Shown piece by piece: positions 1 through 7,102 of a stretch of 64,000 nucleotides of DNA. Position numbers and translations under genes: made by a program. The notes below the pieces were generated by a model, which searched no databases, had not been told where the DNA came from, and worked only from the letters and a program-made list of their open reading frames with translations. The stretch covers positions 1 through 64,000 of the forward strand of contig JAMNYG010000171.1 of NCBI GenBank assembly GCA_023622945.1, written 5' to 3'. Source of the DNA: Bacillota bacterium (GTDB lineage: Bacteria > Bacillota > Clostridia > Acetivibrionales > JAMNYG01). Numbering within the stretch: the stretch's first letter is position 1; every line of letters starts with the position of its first letter.

Positions 1-216
1 GTGTTTATAAAATGCAGGGGAAACATAAAAGAAGTGGAAAAGGAGCTGGGGATATCTTACCCCACCGTTAAGAACAGGCTTGAGGATGTTGCCAGTGCCC
101 TGGGCTACAAAACCGAACCTGCTCATGGCACATACAGCAGCAAGAAAGATATACTCAATAAGCTGAACAACGGAGAAATCACTGTGGAAGAAGCTATAAG
201 CATGATGAAGGAGTAA
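1..216 (+). CDS. DUF2089 family protein, 3' end only
   Basis: Seventy-one residues are in the window and the gene almost certainly starts before base 1: no ribosome binding site is visible, and the GTG at base 1 is probably an internal Val codon. The text resembles the C-terminal part of DUF2089 proteins, with a helix-turn-helix-like stretch (GNIKEVEKELGISYPTVKNR) followed by a short SHOCT-like helix pair (LNNGEITVEEAISMM). The missing upstream part normally carries a zinc ribbon. The gene lies 55 bp upstream of the DUF4097 gene, whose own N-terminus has the same 'GxIT-EEA' helix pair. The two probably form an envelope-associated operon in which this protein is the DNA-binding or adaptor member. 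That role is inferred; the family is not well characterised. Confidence 0.75.
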   Translation: MFIKCRGNIKEVEKELGISYPTVKNRLEDVASALGYKTEPAHGTYSSKKDILNKLNNGEITVEEAISMMKE

Positions 217-271
217 TAGAGGGTAATATCAGCAGGGCAGGACCTGCTGTAAGAATGGAGGGATTTTCGTA

Positions 272-1483
272 ATGCCGTATGATGAGGAAAGAATGCTGAT
301 TCTTAAGATGCTGGAAGAAGGGAAAATAACCAGCGAAGAGGCGGCAAGGCTCCTGGAGGCTCTTGAGAGCGGACAGAAACAGGCACAGGGCCAGGGTACC
401 CAGAGACAGGAGAAACGCACAAATTACCAGGCTGCCTTTCAGGAAGAAATGCGCAAGGCCAGGGAAAAACTCAATGAGTGGAGGAAAGATATACGGAACA
501 ACTACAACCAGAAGGATTTTGACCGTTTAGTTGATGAGTTCAGCAGCAAGGCTGAAGCTCTGGGGAAAAACTTAGCCAATACAACTTTTGGAATTGTTGA
601 CAAGGTAATAGATTTTATAGGCAGTTTTGTTGATACAAATGCATTTAACATATTCGGAAATTATCCCGTGGAGGAAAGGACCTTTGAAGCTCCGGCCCAA
701 GAGGGCATGGACCTGTATATTGAGGGAATAAACGGGCCGGTTTTTGTGAAAAAACACCTTGAAAACAATATTGTTATCAGGACGAAGGTAAAGAGCCCCC
801 AGAAAAACGCAGATAACGTTCTGGTCTTTTCGGAAAGCGCCAATGCCATATTATTGAAGCTGAACAATACGGGTAACATAAGCGTAACCCATGAAGTGTT
901 TCTGCCGGCGGTAAAATACGGAAATGTGAGGTTTGTAACCTCCAACGCCAAAATTTATGTTGAAGATACTCTGGCCAAATGCTTTGAGGCATTTACCAAG
1001 AACGGGAACGTTGAGCTTATGGGTGTAAACAGCGACAGGATTAATGTCGAAACCAAGAATGCCAAAACCCAGGTAAGCTATGTATTGGGCAGGAACATAG
1101 ACATCAGTGCCGTCAATTCCATAGTGGATATAAAACATATTAAGACCGAGAATATGAACATTGCAACAACCAATGGCAGGATACAGGCTGAAAACATACA
1201 GAATTTTGAAGGTGCTGCAGAAATTAACGTGAAACTCAAGACAACCAACGGCGGGATAAAGGTCAATATGAATGACATGGACAACAGGGGTTACAAGATA
1301 AAGGCACAGACCCGCAACGGAGGAATCAACCTGCTGATTCCGGAGATAACCTACCACAATATAAACAAGCGCGGTCCGACAGGCAGCTTTGTTGAGGCTG
1401 AGTCCAAAGGATATGAAAGTTTCCCCGGCAGAGTAAATATAACTGCCGAAACCGAAAACGGATATATAGAGATTGTAAAATAA
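272..1483 (+). CDS. DUF4097 (YvlB-like) beta-helical envelope protein with N-terminal SHOCT-like domain
   Basis: The protein has 403 residues and starts at ATG 272 behind a GGAGGG. Residues 1-35 form a SHOCT-like helix pair (LEEGKITSEEAARLLEAL), followed by a Gln-rich linker and an amphipathic helical region to about residue 115. From about residue 150 to the end it is a run of short beta strands with recurring 'N-x-G-x-I/V' turns (TTNGGIKVNM, TRNGGINLLI, TENGYIEIV), the hallmark of DUF4097 adhesin-like solenoids. No signal peptide or membrane segment is seen, so it probably acts in the cytoplasm or at the membrane face. Homologues such as YvlB lie in envelope-stress operons. Its exact biochemical role is unknown. 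Confidence 0.8.
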   Translation: MPYDEERMLILKMLEEGKITSEEAARLLEALESGQKQAQGQGTQRQEKRTNYQAAFQEEMRKAREKLNEWRKDIRNNYNQKDFDRLVDEFSSKAEALGKNLANTTFGIVDKVIDFIGSFVDTNAFNIFGNYPVEERTFEAPAQEGMDLYIEGINGPVFVKKHLENNIVIRTKVKSPQKNADNVLVFSESANAILLKLNNTGNISVTHEVFLPAVKYGNVRFVTSNAKIYVEDTLAKCFEAFTKNGNVELMGVNSDRINVETKNAKTQVSYVLGRNIDISAVNSIVDIKHIKTENMNIATTNGRIQAENIQNFEGAAEINVKLKTTNGGIKVNMNDMDNRGYKIKAQTRNGGINLLIPEITYHNINKRGPTGSFVEAESKGYESFPGRVNITAETENGYIEIVK

Positions 1484-1492
1484 CTTTTTTTT

Positions 1493-1611
1493 ACAGGCAC
1501 CAACTTGCCCAGATTTACAGGCAGCAGCTTATGTACAGGCAGTACCTTGTTCAGATATAATGCCGGTGGCTTATGCGCAGGCAGTAAATTGTCCCAATAT
1601 ACTGGCAGCAG
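1493..1611. repeat. Degenerate 42-bp tandem repeat, about 2.8 copies
   Basis: Copies begin at 1493, 1535 and 1577, exactly 42 bp apart, each opening with (A/G)CAGGCA followed by a conserved CTTG/TTG and AGATWTA-like segment. A half-length echo (ACAGGCAGCAGCTTATG, ATGCCGGTGGCTTATG) lies in the second half of each unit. It fills the spacer between the DUF4097 gene and prfA and shows no coding potential. Confidence 0.7.
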
Positions 1612-1658
1612 TTTCAGGAGGCTGAACCCTCTTGGCTGCTGCCTGTATGTCTTTTCTG
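1599..1658 (+). terminator. Long hairpin after DUF4097 gene, candidate terminator
   Basis: ATACTGGCAGCAG (1599-1611) pairs with CTGCTGCCTGTAT (1636-1648) with one mismatch, around a 24-nt loop. It is followed by a loose T-rich stretch (GTCTTTTCT). The last tandem-repeat unit forms the left arm. The tract is poorer than in the other terminators here, so termination is likely rather than certain. Confidence 0.5.
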
Positions 1659-1746
1659 AAATATTCCTTGTATAATATTTAGCGGTAAATTATAATATTT
1701 TCAGTAAAATTGCAACAGTATCAAAATAACGGCTAAGAGGTGGACA

Positions 1747-2826
1747 ATGTTCGACAGATTGGATGCTGCCGAAAGCAGATACGAGGAAATAACACTCAGG
1801 CTGAGCGATCCCGGTGTAATCGCTGACCAGGATTTATACAGAAAGCTCACTAAAGAGCATTCCGAGCTTGAGGAAATCGTTCAGAAATATCGTGAATACA
1901 AGAAGGTAAAAAGTGAAATATCGGATTTAAGGGAAATGCTCAACGAAAAACTGGACAAGGACCTTAAGGAAATGGCTGAAGCGGAGCTTGATGAATGCGT
2001 TGAGAAGCTTGGCCAGATAGAACAGCAGCTTAAGATACTGCTTCTGCCTAAGGACCCAAACGATGAGAAAAACGTCATCGTTGAAATAAGAGGAGGCGCA
2101 GGCGGAGAAGAGGCTGCGCTGTTTGCAGGTGTCCTGTTCAGGGCTTATTCCCGTTATGCCGAAAGAAAACACTGGAAAATGGAGATATTGGACTCCAATC
2201 CCACTGAGCTGGGAGGATTTAAGGAGGTTGTGTTTTCCATAGAAGGCAAGGGAGCCTACAGCAGGCTTAAGTATGAAAGCGGTGTTCACAGGGTACAGAG
2301 AGTTCCAATCACCGAAGCCAGCGGAAGGATACATACTTCCACCATTACGGTGGCAGTATTGCCTGAAATAGATGACGTGGAAATAGAAATCAACCCTGCA
2401 GACCTCCAGATAGACACATTCCGCGCAGGAGGAGCGGGAGGCCAGCATGTAAACAAGACCGAATCGGCCATAAGGATAACCCACTTGCCCACAGGTATAG
2501 TGGTCACCTGCCAGGACGAGCGTTCCCAGCACAAAAACAGGGAAAAGGCAATGAAGGTTTTAAGGTCAAAGCTGTATGAAATGGCACAGCAGCAGAAGAA
2601 CTCGGAGGTTGCCCAGGAAAGAAAAAGCCAGGTGGGAACCGGCGACAGAAGCGAAAGAATAAGGACTTACAATTACCCCCAGGGCAGGGTTACCGATCAC
2701 AGGATCGGGCTGACCCTTTACAAGCTGGATGAAATTCTGGACGGAGACCTGGATGAAATAATAGATGCCCTGGCGACAGCAGACCAGGCTGAAAAGCTGG
2801 GCAGCGGAAACAAGGAAGATGAATAA
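1747..2826 (+). CDS. prfA: Peptide chain release factor 1
   Basis: The protein has 359 residues, normal for RF1, and starts at ATG 1747 behind AAGAGGTGG. It reads UAA and UAG stop codons and releases the peptide on the ribosome. The universal GGQ motif lies at residues 231-233 ([11 protein letters not shown]). The stop-recognition tripeptide is P-I-T at about 187-189, the P-x-T form of RF1, not the SPF form of RF2. The N-terminal third is coiled-coil (domain 1). prmC, which methylates the GGQ glutamine and often follows prfA, is not adjacent here. It opens the conserved Firmicute block that continues through sua5, rpiB and upp. Confidence 0.97.
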   Translation: MFDRLDAAESRYEEITLRLSDPGVIADQDLYRKLTKEHSELEEIVQKYREYKKVKSEISDLREMLNEKLDKDLKEMAEAELDECVEKLGQIEQQLKILLLPKDPNDEKNVIVEIRGGAGGEEAALFAGVLFRAYSRYAERKHWKMEILDSNPTELGGFKEVVFSIEGKGAYSRLKYESGVHRVQRVPITEASGRIHTSTITVAVLPEIDDVEIEINPADLQIDTFRAGGAGGQHVNKTESAIRITHLPTGIVVTCQDERSQHKNREKAMKVLRSKLYEMAQQQKNSEVAQERKSQVGTGDRSERIRTYNYPQGRVTDHRIGLTLYKLDEILDGDLDEIIDALATADQAEKLGSGNKEDE

Positions 2827-2894
2827 TATTGTATAATTTTATATCCCCCTGATGAATAAGATTAGTAACAAGCAGTTAGTTAGGGGGATATTTT

Positions 2895-3635
2895 GTGGGT
2901 AAAATAATGAACATAACTTTTATCGGACTTGTTTCGGGCATGCTGGGAACAGGCATTGGCGGAATGCTTGCGTTCATCATAAAAGACATAAGCAACCGCT
3001 TTCTGGGGCTGATACTTGAGTTTTCAGCGGGGCTTATGACTGCGGTGGTGTGCTTTGAGCTTATTCCTGAGGCATTTGAACTTGGAGGGGTGCCGCTGAC
3101 CATTGCAGGCGCTGTTGCAGGCATTGTGGTTATTATTATCCTTGAAGAAATAATCCGAAGGAGCACGTACTTGCAGAAAAAATACTGGAATACCGGACTG
3201 TTGAGGGCCGGCATACTTGTAGCCACCGGGATAGCCCTTCACAATCTGCCTGAGGGTTTTGCGGTAGGATCCGGTTTTGAAGCCTCCTTCAACCTTGGGA
3301 TAACGGTTACTGCTGTAATAATAATACACGATATTCCTGAAGGCATTGCAATGGCGGTTCCCATGAGAATAGGAGGGTTTTCAGGGCTTAAAGCCTTTAT
3401 GCTTACCCTTGCATCGGGGATACCCATGGGCATAGGTGCTTTTTTCGGAGCCGTGCTGGGAGAGGTTTCACCGCTGTTCATTGCCGTATGCCTGGGCTTT
3501 GCAGCCGGCGCCATGCTGTACGTGGTTTGCGGAGAACTTGTGCCCGAATCGAAGAAACTGTATCTTGGCAGGCTTCCGTCTTTAGGCAATGTGCTGGGGA
3601 TAATTTGTGGTATAATTATATCTACATATAATTGA
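2895..3635 (+). CDS. ZIP family divalent metal transporter
   Basis: The protein has 246 residues from GTG 2895, chosen because AGGGGG lies about 8 bases upstream; ATG 2907 is the alternative. It is an integral membrane protein with about eight hydrophobic segments. Two signature metal-site helices are present, HNLPEG at residues 116-121 and HDIPEG at 145-150, which coordinate Zn2+ or related cations in ZIP proteins. A conserved Glu in ELIPEA (about 55-60) adds a third acidic site. Bacterial members of this subfamily usually import zinc, iron or manganese. It sits between prfA and sua5 without overlap, probably as its own transcript or as part of the prfA unit. Confidence 0.9.
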   Translation: MGKIMNITFIGLVSGMLGTGIGGMLAFIIKDISNRFLGLILEFSAGLMTAVVCFELIPEAFELGGVPLTIAGAVAGIVVIIILEEIIRRSTYLQKKYWNTGLLRAGILVATGIALHNLPEGFAVGSGFEASFNLGITVTAVIIIHDIPEGIAMAVPMRIGGFSGLKAFMLTLASGIPMGIGAFFGAVLGEVSPLFIAVCLGFAAGAMLYVVCGELVPESKKLYLGRLPSLGNVLGIICGIIISTYN

Positions 3636-3678
3636 TGCTGCTTAATGTAGCTTAAGTTTAAATCTTTCATAGAGTGTA

Positions 3679-3743
3679 GAAATGATATGCTATGGAATAA
3701 CATTGGAGCAAGCCTTGAGACTGTTATTCCTGCATATCATTTC
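3679..3743. repeat. Large imperfect inverted repeat (21-bp interrupted stem)
   Basis: GAAATGATATGC (3679-3690) pairs with GCATATCATTTC (3732-3743), and GGAATAACA (3694-3702) pairs with TGTTATTCC (3722-3730), with a small internal loop and a 19-nt apical loop. There is no T tract after the stem on either strand. The outer arm is nearly the same as that of the hairpin at 9586-9624, which suggests a dispersed element. Confidence 0.7.
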
Positions 3744-3817
3744 CTATAAGCTAATACAAAGTGCAATTTTTGTAACACTTGCTTCCATACAGGCCAAGCT
3801 ACAAAAGAGGGATTAAC

Positions 3818-4870
3818 GTGAATACACTTTTATTGAAAGTTGACAAGGATAACATAGATGCTGAAAAGATAAGAACCGCCGCTGAAGTCATAAGGCGAGG
3901 CGGATTGGTTGCATTTCCTACCGAAACGGTATACGGCCTGGGTGCAAATGCCCTGGATGAGACTGCTACCAAAGGCATATTTATTGCAAAGGGAAGACCT
4001 TCCGACAATCCTCTGATTGTGCATGTTGCTGATAAAGAAAGCGTGAGGATGCTTGTTGAAGGAATGCCTGAAACTGCGGAAAAGCTCATGGACAGGTTTT
4101 GGCCGGGTCCTCTTACCCTGGTGATGAAAAAATCCCGTATCATTCCGAATATAATCACTGCAGGTCTTGATACAGTCGCTGTCAGGATGCCGTCCCATCC
4201 TATAGCGCTGGCCTTGATAAAGGAAGCAGGGCTTCCTGTTGCTGCACCCAGCGCAAACACGTCGGGAAGACCCAGCCCCACTACCGCAAAGCATGTAATG
4301 GATGACTTGTGGGACAAGGTGGATATGATCCTTGACGGAGGTCCAGCTACTGTAGGTGTAGAATCCACGGTGCTGGATATAACCGGCGATGTTCCGATGA
4401 TATTAAGGCCGGGTGGAATTACGCCCTCACAGATAAAAAGCGTTCTGGGCACGGTTTTATATGATCCTGCCCTTAATGCCCGGAATGCCGAAAACTCTGT
4501 ACCTAAATCTCCGGGTATGAAGTACAGGCATTATTCTCCAAAAGCCCAAATGTTCATAATAGACGGAGAGCTTGCCGGAGTGGTTGCCAAAATCAGGGAA
4601 ATGACGGACGAATATGGGAAAAGGGGCTTGTCTGTAGGTATTTTGGCCACGGAACAAACCAGGGACATGTATGATTCGGGAGAAATAATTTCCCTGGGTG
4701 ACAGGGACAAGCCGGAAACACTGGCGTCTAACCTGTTTACGGCTCTTCGGGAATTTGACAGAAGGCATGTGGATATTATACTAGCAGAAGCCGTAAAAAA
4801 TGAGGAAATAGGCCTTGCCGTCATGAACAGGATGAGCAAGGCGGCCGGAGGCAATATAATTAAGGTTTAG
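3818..4870 (+). CDS. ywlC: L-threonylcarbamoyladenylate synthase (Sua5/YwlC)
   Basis: It makes threonylcarbamoyl-AMP from Thr, bicarbonate and ATP, the first step of tRNA t6A37 synthesis. The start is GTG 3818, behind AAAGAGGG, giving MNTLLLKV; the ORF track's TTG 3779 adds 13 residues without a ribosome site. The YrdC domain covers about residues 8-200 (LVAFPTETVYGLGANA, KGRPSDNPLIVH, PSANTSGRPSPT). A Sua5 C-terminal domain follows a linker with the conserved SPGMKYRHYSPKA motif. The length of 350 residues is right for the two-domain Sua5 form. It sits upstream of the YwlE-type phosphatase, as in Bacillus. Confidence 0.95.
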   Translation: MNTLLLKVDKDNIDAEKIRTAAEVIRRGGLVAFPTETVYGLGANALDETATKGIFIAKGRPSDNPLIVHVADKESVRMLVEGMPETAEKLMDRFWPGPLTLVMKKSRIIPNIITAGLDTVAVRMPSHPIALALIKEAGLPVAAPSANTSGRPSPTTAKHVMDDLWDKVDMILDGGPATVGVESTVLDITGDVPMILRPGGITPSQIKSVLGTVLYDPALNARNAENSVPKSPGMKYRHYSPKAQMFIIDGELAGVVAKIREMTDEYGKRGLSVGILATEQTRDMYDSGEIISLGDRDKPETLASNLFTALREFDRRHVDIILAEAVKNEEIGLAVMNRMSKAAGGNIIKV

Positions 4871-4879
4871 GGGGATGCT

Positions 4880-5386
4880 ATGAAAAAAATTCTGTTTGTT
4901 TGTACCGGTAACACATGCAGAAGTTGCATGGCCGAAGGCTTGTTTAATTCTGCTGTATCTGCAGATAATATGTTAGCAGGAAAGTTTTCAGGCAGTTCTG
5001 CAGGGCTTGCGGCTTTTGAGGGTGATACGGCAAGCAGTTTTGCCGTACAGGTCTTGTCAGATGAGTGGGGCATAGACATAAGCTCCCACAGGGCGAGAAA
5101 AATAAGCAGGGAAGACATAACCGGATCGGACCTGATACTGACAATGACCCAGGGGCACAGAAAGGCTCTTGCTGAGGCTTATCCGGAAGCTGCTGACAAA
5201 ATATTCACCCTGAAGGAATATGTTATGGATTTGGGTAAAAACGCAGGTTCCGGCCGTTTTGCCGATTCACTGGACATTTTGGATCCTTATGGCATGCCTC
5301 TCAATGTATACAGGGAATGTGCCAGGGAGATAAAGAATGCTGTCGATATTCTCATAGAAAAGCTCAAAAAAGAAGAATTAGGGTAA
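4880..5386 (+). CDS. ywlE: Low-molecular-weight phosphatase, YwlE-like (probable protein-arginine phosphatase)
   Basis: The protein has 168 residues and starts at ATG 4880, 9 bp after sua5, with GGGGG in the gap. The P-loop C-x5-R is CTGNTCR at residues 8-14, and the general-acid DPYG motif lies near residue 137. The Thr in the P-loop (N-T-C-R) is the residue that distinguishes arginine phosphatases of the YwlE type from tyrosine phosphatases, which have a hydrophobic residue there. The residue after the loop is unusual: CRSCMAEG instead of CRSPMAE. It would remove phospho-arginine marks placed by McsB-type kinases. No mcsB lies in this window. Confidence 0.88.
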   Translation: MKKILFVCTGNTCRSCMAEGLFNSAVSADNMLAGKFSGSSAGLAAFEGDTASSFAVQVLSDEWGIDISSHRARKISREDITGSDLILTMTQGHRKALAEAYPEAADKIFTLKEYVMDLGKNAGSGRFADSLDILDPYGMPLNVYRECAREIKNAVDILIEKLKKEELG

Positions 5387-5393
5387 AAAAATT

Positions 5394-5422
5394 TTGACAC
5401 AGGATAGCCAATACTATAAAAT
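5394..5422 (+). promoter_or_regulatory. SigA-type promoter for rpiB-upp
   Basis: TTGACA (5394-5399) and TAAAAT (5417-5422) are separated by 17 bp. A short GGCAG/CTGCC hairpin followed by CTTTTTA (5440-5465) lies in the leader before rpiB and could act as a weak attenuator. Confidence 0.6.
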
Positions 5423-5487
5423 TAATGTGATAATAAAGAGGCAGTCTCTTGCGCTGCCAGCTTTTTATGATTGAAGGTGAATAGAGG

Positions 5488-5958
5488 TTGATTGCGGTTG
5501 GAAGCGATCATGCAGGTTATCACCTGAAAAATATCGTAATCCAGTATTTAAAGAGAAACAACTACGAAGTCAAGGATTTTGGCACATGTGATGCCTGCTC
5601 GGTGGATTACCCTGATTTCGGACAGGCTGTTGCAGAGGCGGTCAGCAGAGGAGAATGTGAGAAAGGTATCATCATCTGCGGAACCGGTATAGGCATATCC
5701 ATATCTGCAAACAAGGTACCCGGAATAAGGGCGGCGCTGTGTACGGACACTTACATGGCGAGGCTGAGCAGGGAGCACAATGATGCTAACATCCTTGCTA
5801 TAGGAGGACGGGTAGTGGGACCCGGTCTTGCCCTTGATATTGTTGAAACCTGGCTTAAATCCCAGTTCCTGGGCGGAAGGCACAAAGCAAGAATTGAAAA
5901 AATACACCAGATTGAAAAAAAATATATGAAAGTGGACGGGGGATTAACTGATGAATAA
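5488..5958 (+). CDS. rpiB: Ribose-5-phosphate isomerase B
   Basis: It interconverts ribose 5-phosphate and ribulose 5-phosphate in the pentose phosphate pathway, feeding PRPP synthesis. The protein has 156 residues from TTG 5488 behind AAGGTGAATAGAGG. The N-terminal SDHAGY motif, the catalytic Cys at about residue 64 in [14 protein letters not shown] and the [10 protein letters not shown] motif are all present. The last 8 bases overlap upp, so the two are translationally coupled. A consensus promoter lies just upstream. Confidence 0.95.
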   Translation: MIAVGSDHAGYHLKNIVIQYLKRNNYEVKDFGTCDACSVDYPDFGQAVAEAVSRGECEKGIIICGTGIGISISANKVPGIRAALCTDTYMARLSREHNDANILAIGGRVVGPGLALDIVETWLKSQFLGGRHKARIEKIHQIEKKYMKVDGGLTDE

Positions 5959-6583
5959 AAACGTTTTTGTTTTTGATCATCCGCTTATTCAGCACAAGAT
6001 TTCACTTTTGCGGGACAAGAATACCGATACCAAGGAATTCAGGGAACTTGTAAGCGAAGTTTCCATGCTTATGGGTTATGAAGTGACAAGAAACATGCCC
6101 TTAAAGGAAATAGAGGTGGAGACACCCGTAGGCATAGCAAAATGCAAGGTTATAGCAGGTAAAAAACTGGGTATAGTGCCTATACTGAGGGCAGGCCTTG
6201 GAATGGTTGACGGCATGCTCAAGCTTCTGCCCATGGCAAAGGTGGGGCATATAGGACTTTACAGGGATCCTGTGACTTTGGAACCCGTGGAATATTATTG
6301 CAAGCTTCCGGTTGATGCAGAAGAAAGGGAGATTGTTGTCCTGGATCCCATGCTGGCAACCGGTGGTTCAGCTTCAGCAGCAATTAAGTTCATCAAGGAA
6401 AGAGGAGTAAAAAGCATCAAGCTGATGTGCCTGATTGCCGCAGAAGCCGGCATTGAAAGGGTGACCAGGGATCATCCTGACGTTGAGATATATTGCGCGG
6501 CGGTGGACAAGGAACTGAACAGCCACGCATATATCGTACCTGGACTGGGAGATGCAGGAGACAGGCTGTTCGGCACAAAGTAG
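5951..6583 (+). CDS. upp: Uracil phosphoribosyltransferase
   Basis: It salvages uracil with PRPP to give UMP. The protein has 210 residues, the usual length, and starts at ATG 5951 inside the 3' end of rpiB, after GGGGG. The PRPP-binding loop reads [17 protein letters not shown], and the uracil-binding C-terminus [18 protein letters not shown] is intact. With rpiB upstream and the dCMP deaminase downstream it forms a pyrimidine salvage group, as in other Firmicutes. Confidence 0.97.
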   Translation: MNKNVFVFDHPLIQHKISLLRDKNTDTKEFRELVSEVSMLMGYEVTRNMPLKEIEVETPVGIAKCKVIAGKKLGIVPILRAGLGMVDGMLKLLPMAKVGHIGLYRDPVTLEPVEYYCKLPVDAEEREIVVLDPMLATGGSASAAIKFIKERGVKSIKLMCLIAAEAGIERVTRDHPDVEIYCAAVDKELNSHAYIVPGLGDAGDRLFGTK

Positions 6584-6628
6584 AGGCTGTTTGGGCTTTG
6601 TTTGACCAAGCTTTAGGGGGACAATGTT

Positions 6629-7066
6629 ATGAGGCCGTCGTGGGACGAGTATTTCATGCAAATAGTTGATCTTGTAAAAAGCAGGTCAACCTGTTTGAGG
6701 AGGCAGGTAGGAGCGCTTATAGTCAAGGATAAGCGCATACTGGCTACCGGGTACAACGGTGCTCCAATGGGATGCAGACATTGTGCGGAGGTAGGCTGTC
6801 TCAGGGAACAGCTGAACATTCCTTCCGGTGAGAGGCACGAATTGTGCAGAGCCATACATGCCGAACAGAATGCCATAATACAGGCCGCGTATTCAGGCAT
6901 CAGCGTAAAGGGCGGAACCCTTTACGTCACTCATCAGCCCTGCGTGTTATGCGCCAAGATGGCAATAAATGCAGGAATAAAGAAAATCGTTTTCCGGGGC
7001 GACTATCCGGACAAGCTGTCTATGGAGCTGTTAAAAGAAGCCGGAATCGAAGTTGTCAAGCTTTAA
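6629..7066 (+). CDS. dCMP deaminase (ComEB-type)
   Basis: The protein has 145 residues from ATG 6629 behind AGGGGG. It converts dCMP to dUMP, the precursor of dTMP. The zinc site is complete: HAEQNAI at residues 77-83 gives the His ligand and catalytic Glu, and PCVLC at 104-108 gives the two Cys ligands. A second Cys/His-rich stretch ([13 protein letters not shown]) is typical of dCMP deaminases of the ComEB family. It continues the nucleotide salvage cluster. comEB itself is a competence-operon name, so no symbol is given. Confidence 0.92.
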   Translation: MRPSWDEYFMQIVDLVKSRSTCLRRQVGALIVKDKRILATGYNGAPMGCRHCAEVGCLREQLNIPSGERHELCRAIHAEQNAIIQAAYSGISVKGGTLYVTHQPCVLCAKMAINAGIKKIVFRGDYPDKLSMELLKEAGIEVVKL

Positions 7067-7102
7067 CGGGTACAGGAGTACCATGCCAGGGAAGGTGTTA
7101 TC

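Noticed and set aside
851-1357. Minus-strand 168-codon ORF opposite the DUF4097 gene
   Set aside because: It is a shadow frame of a well-supported gene, with no ribosome site and no recognisable domain.
1927-2532. Minus-strand 201-codon ORF opposite prfA
   Set aside because: Antisense shadow of prfA with implausible composition.
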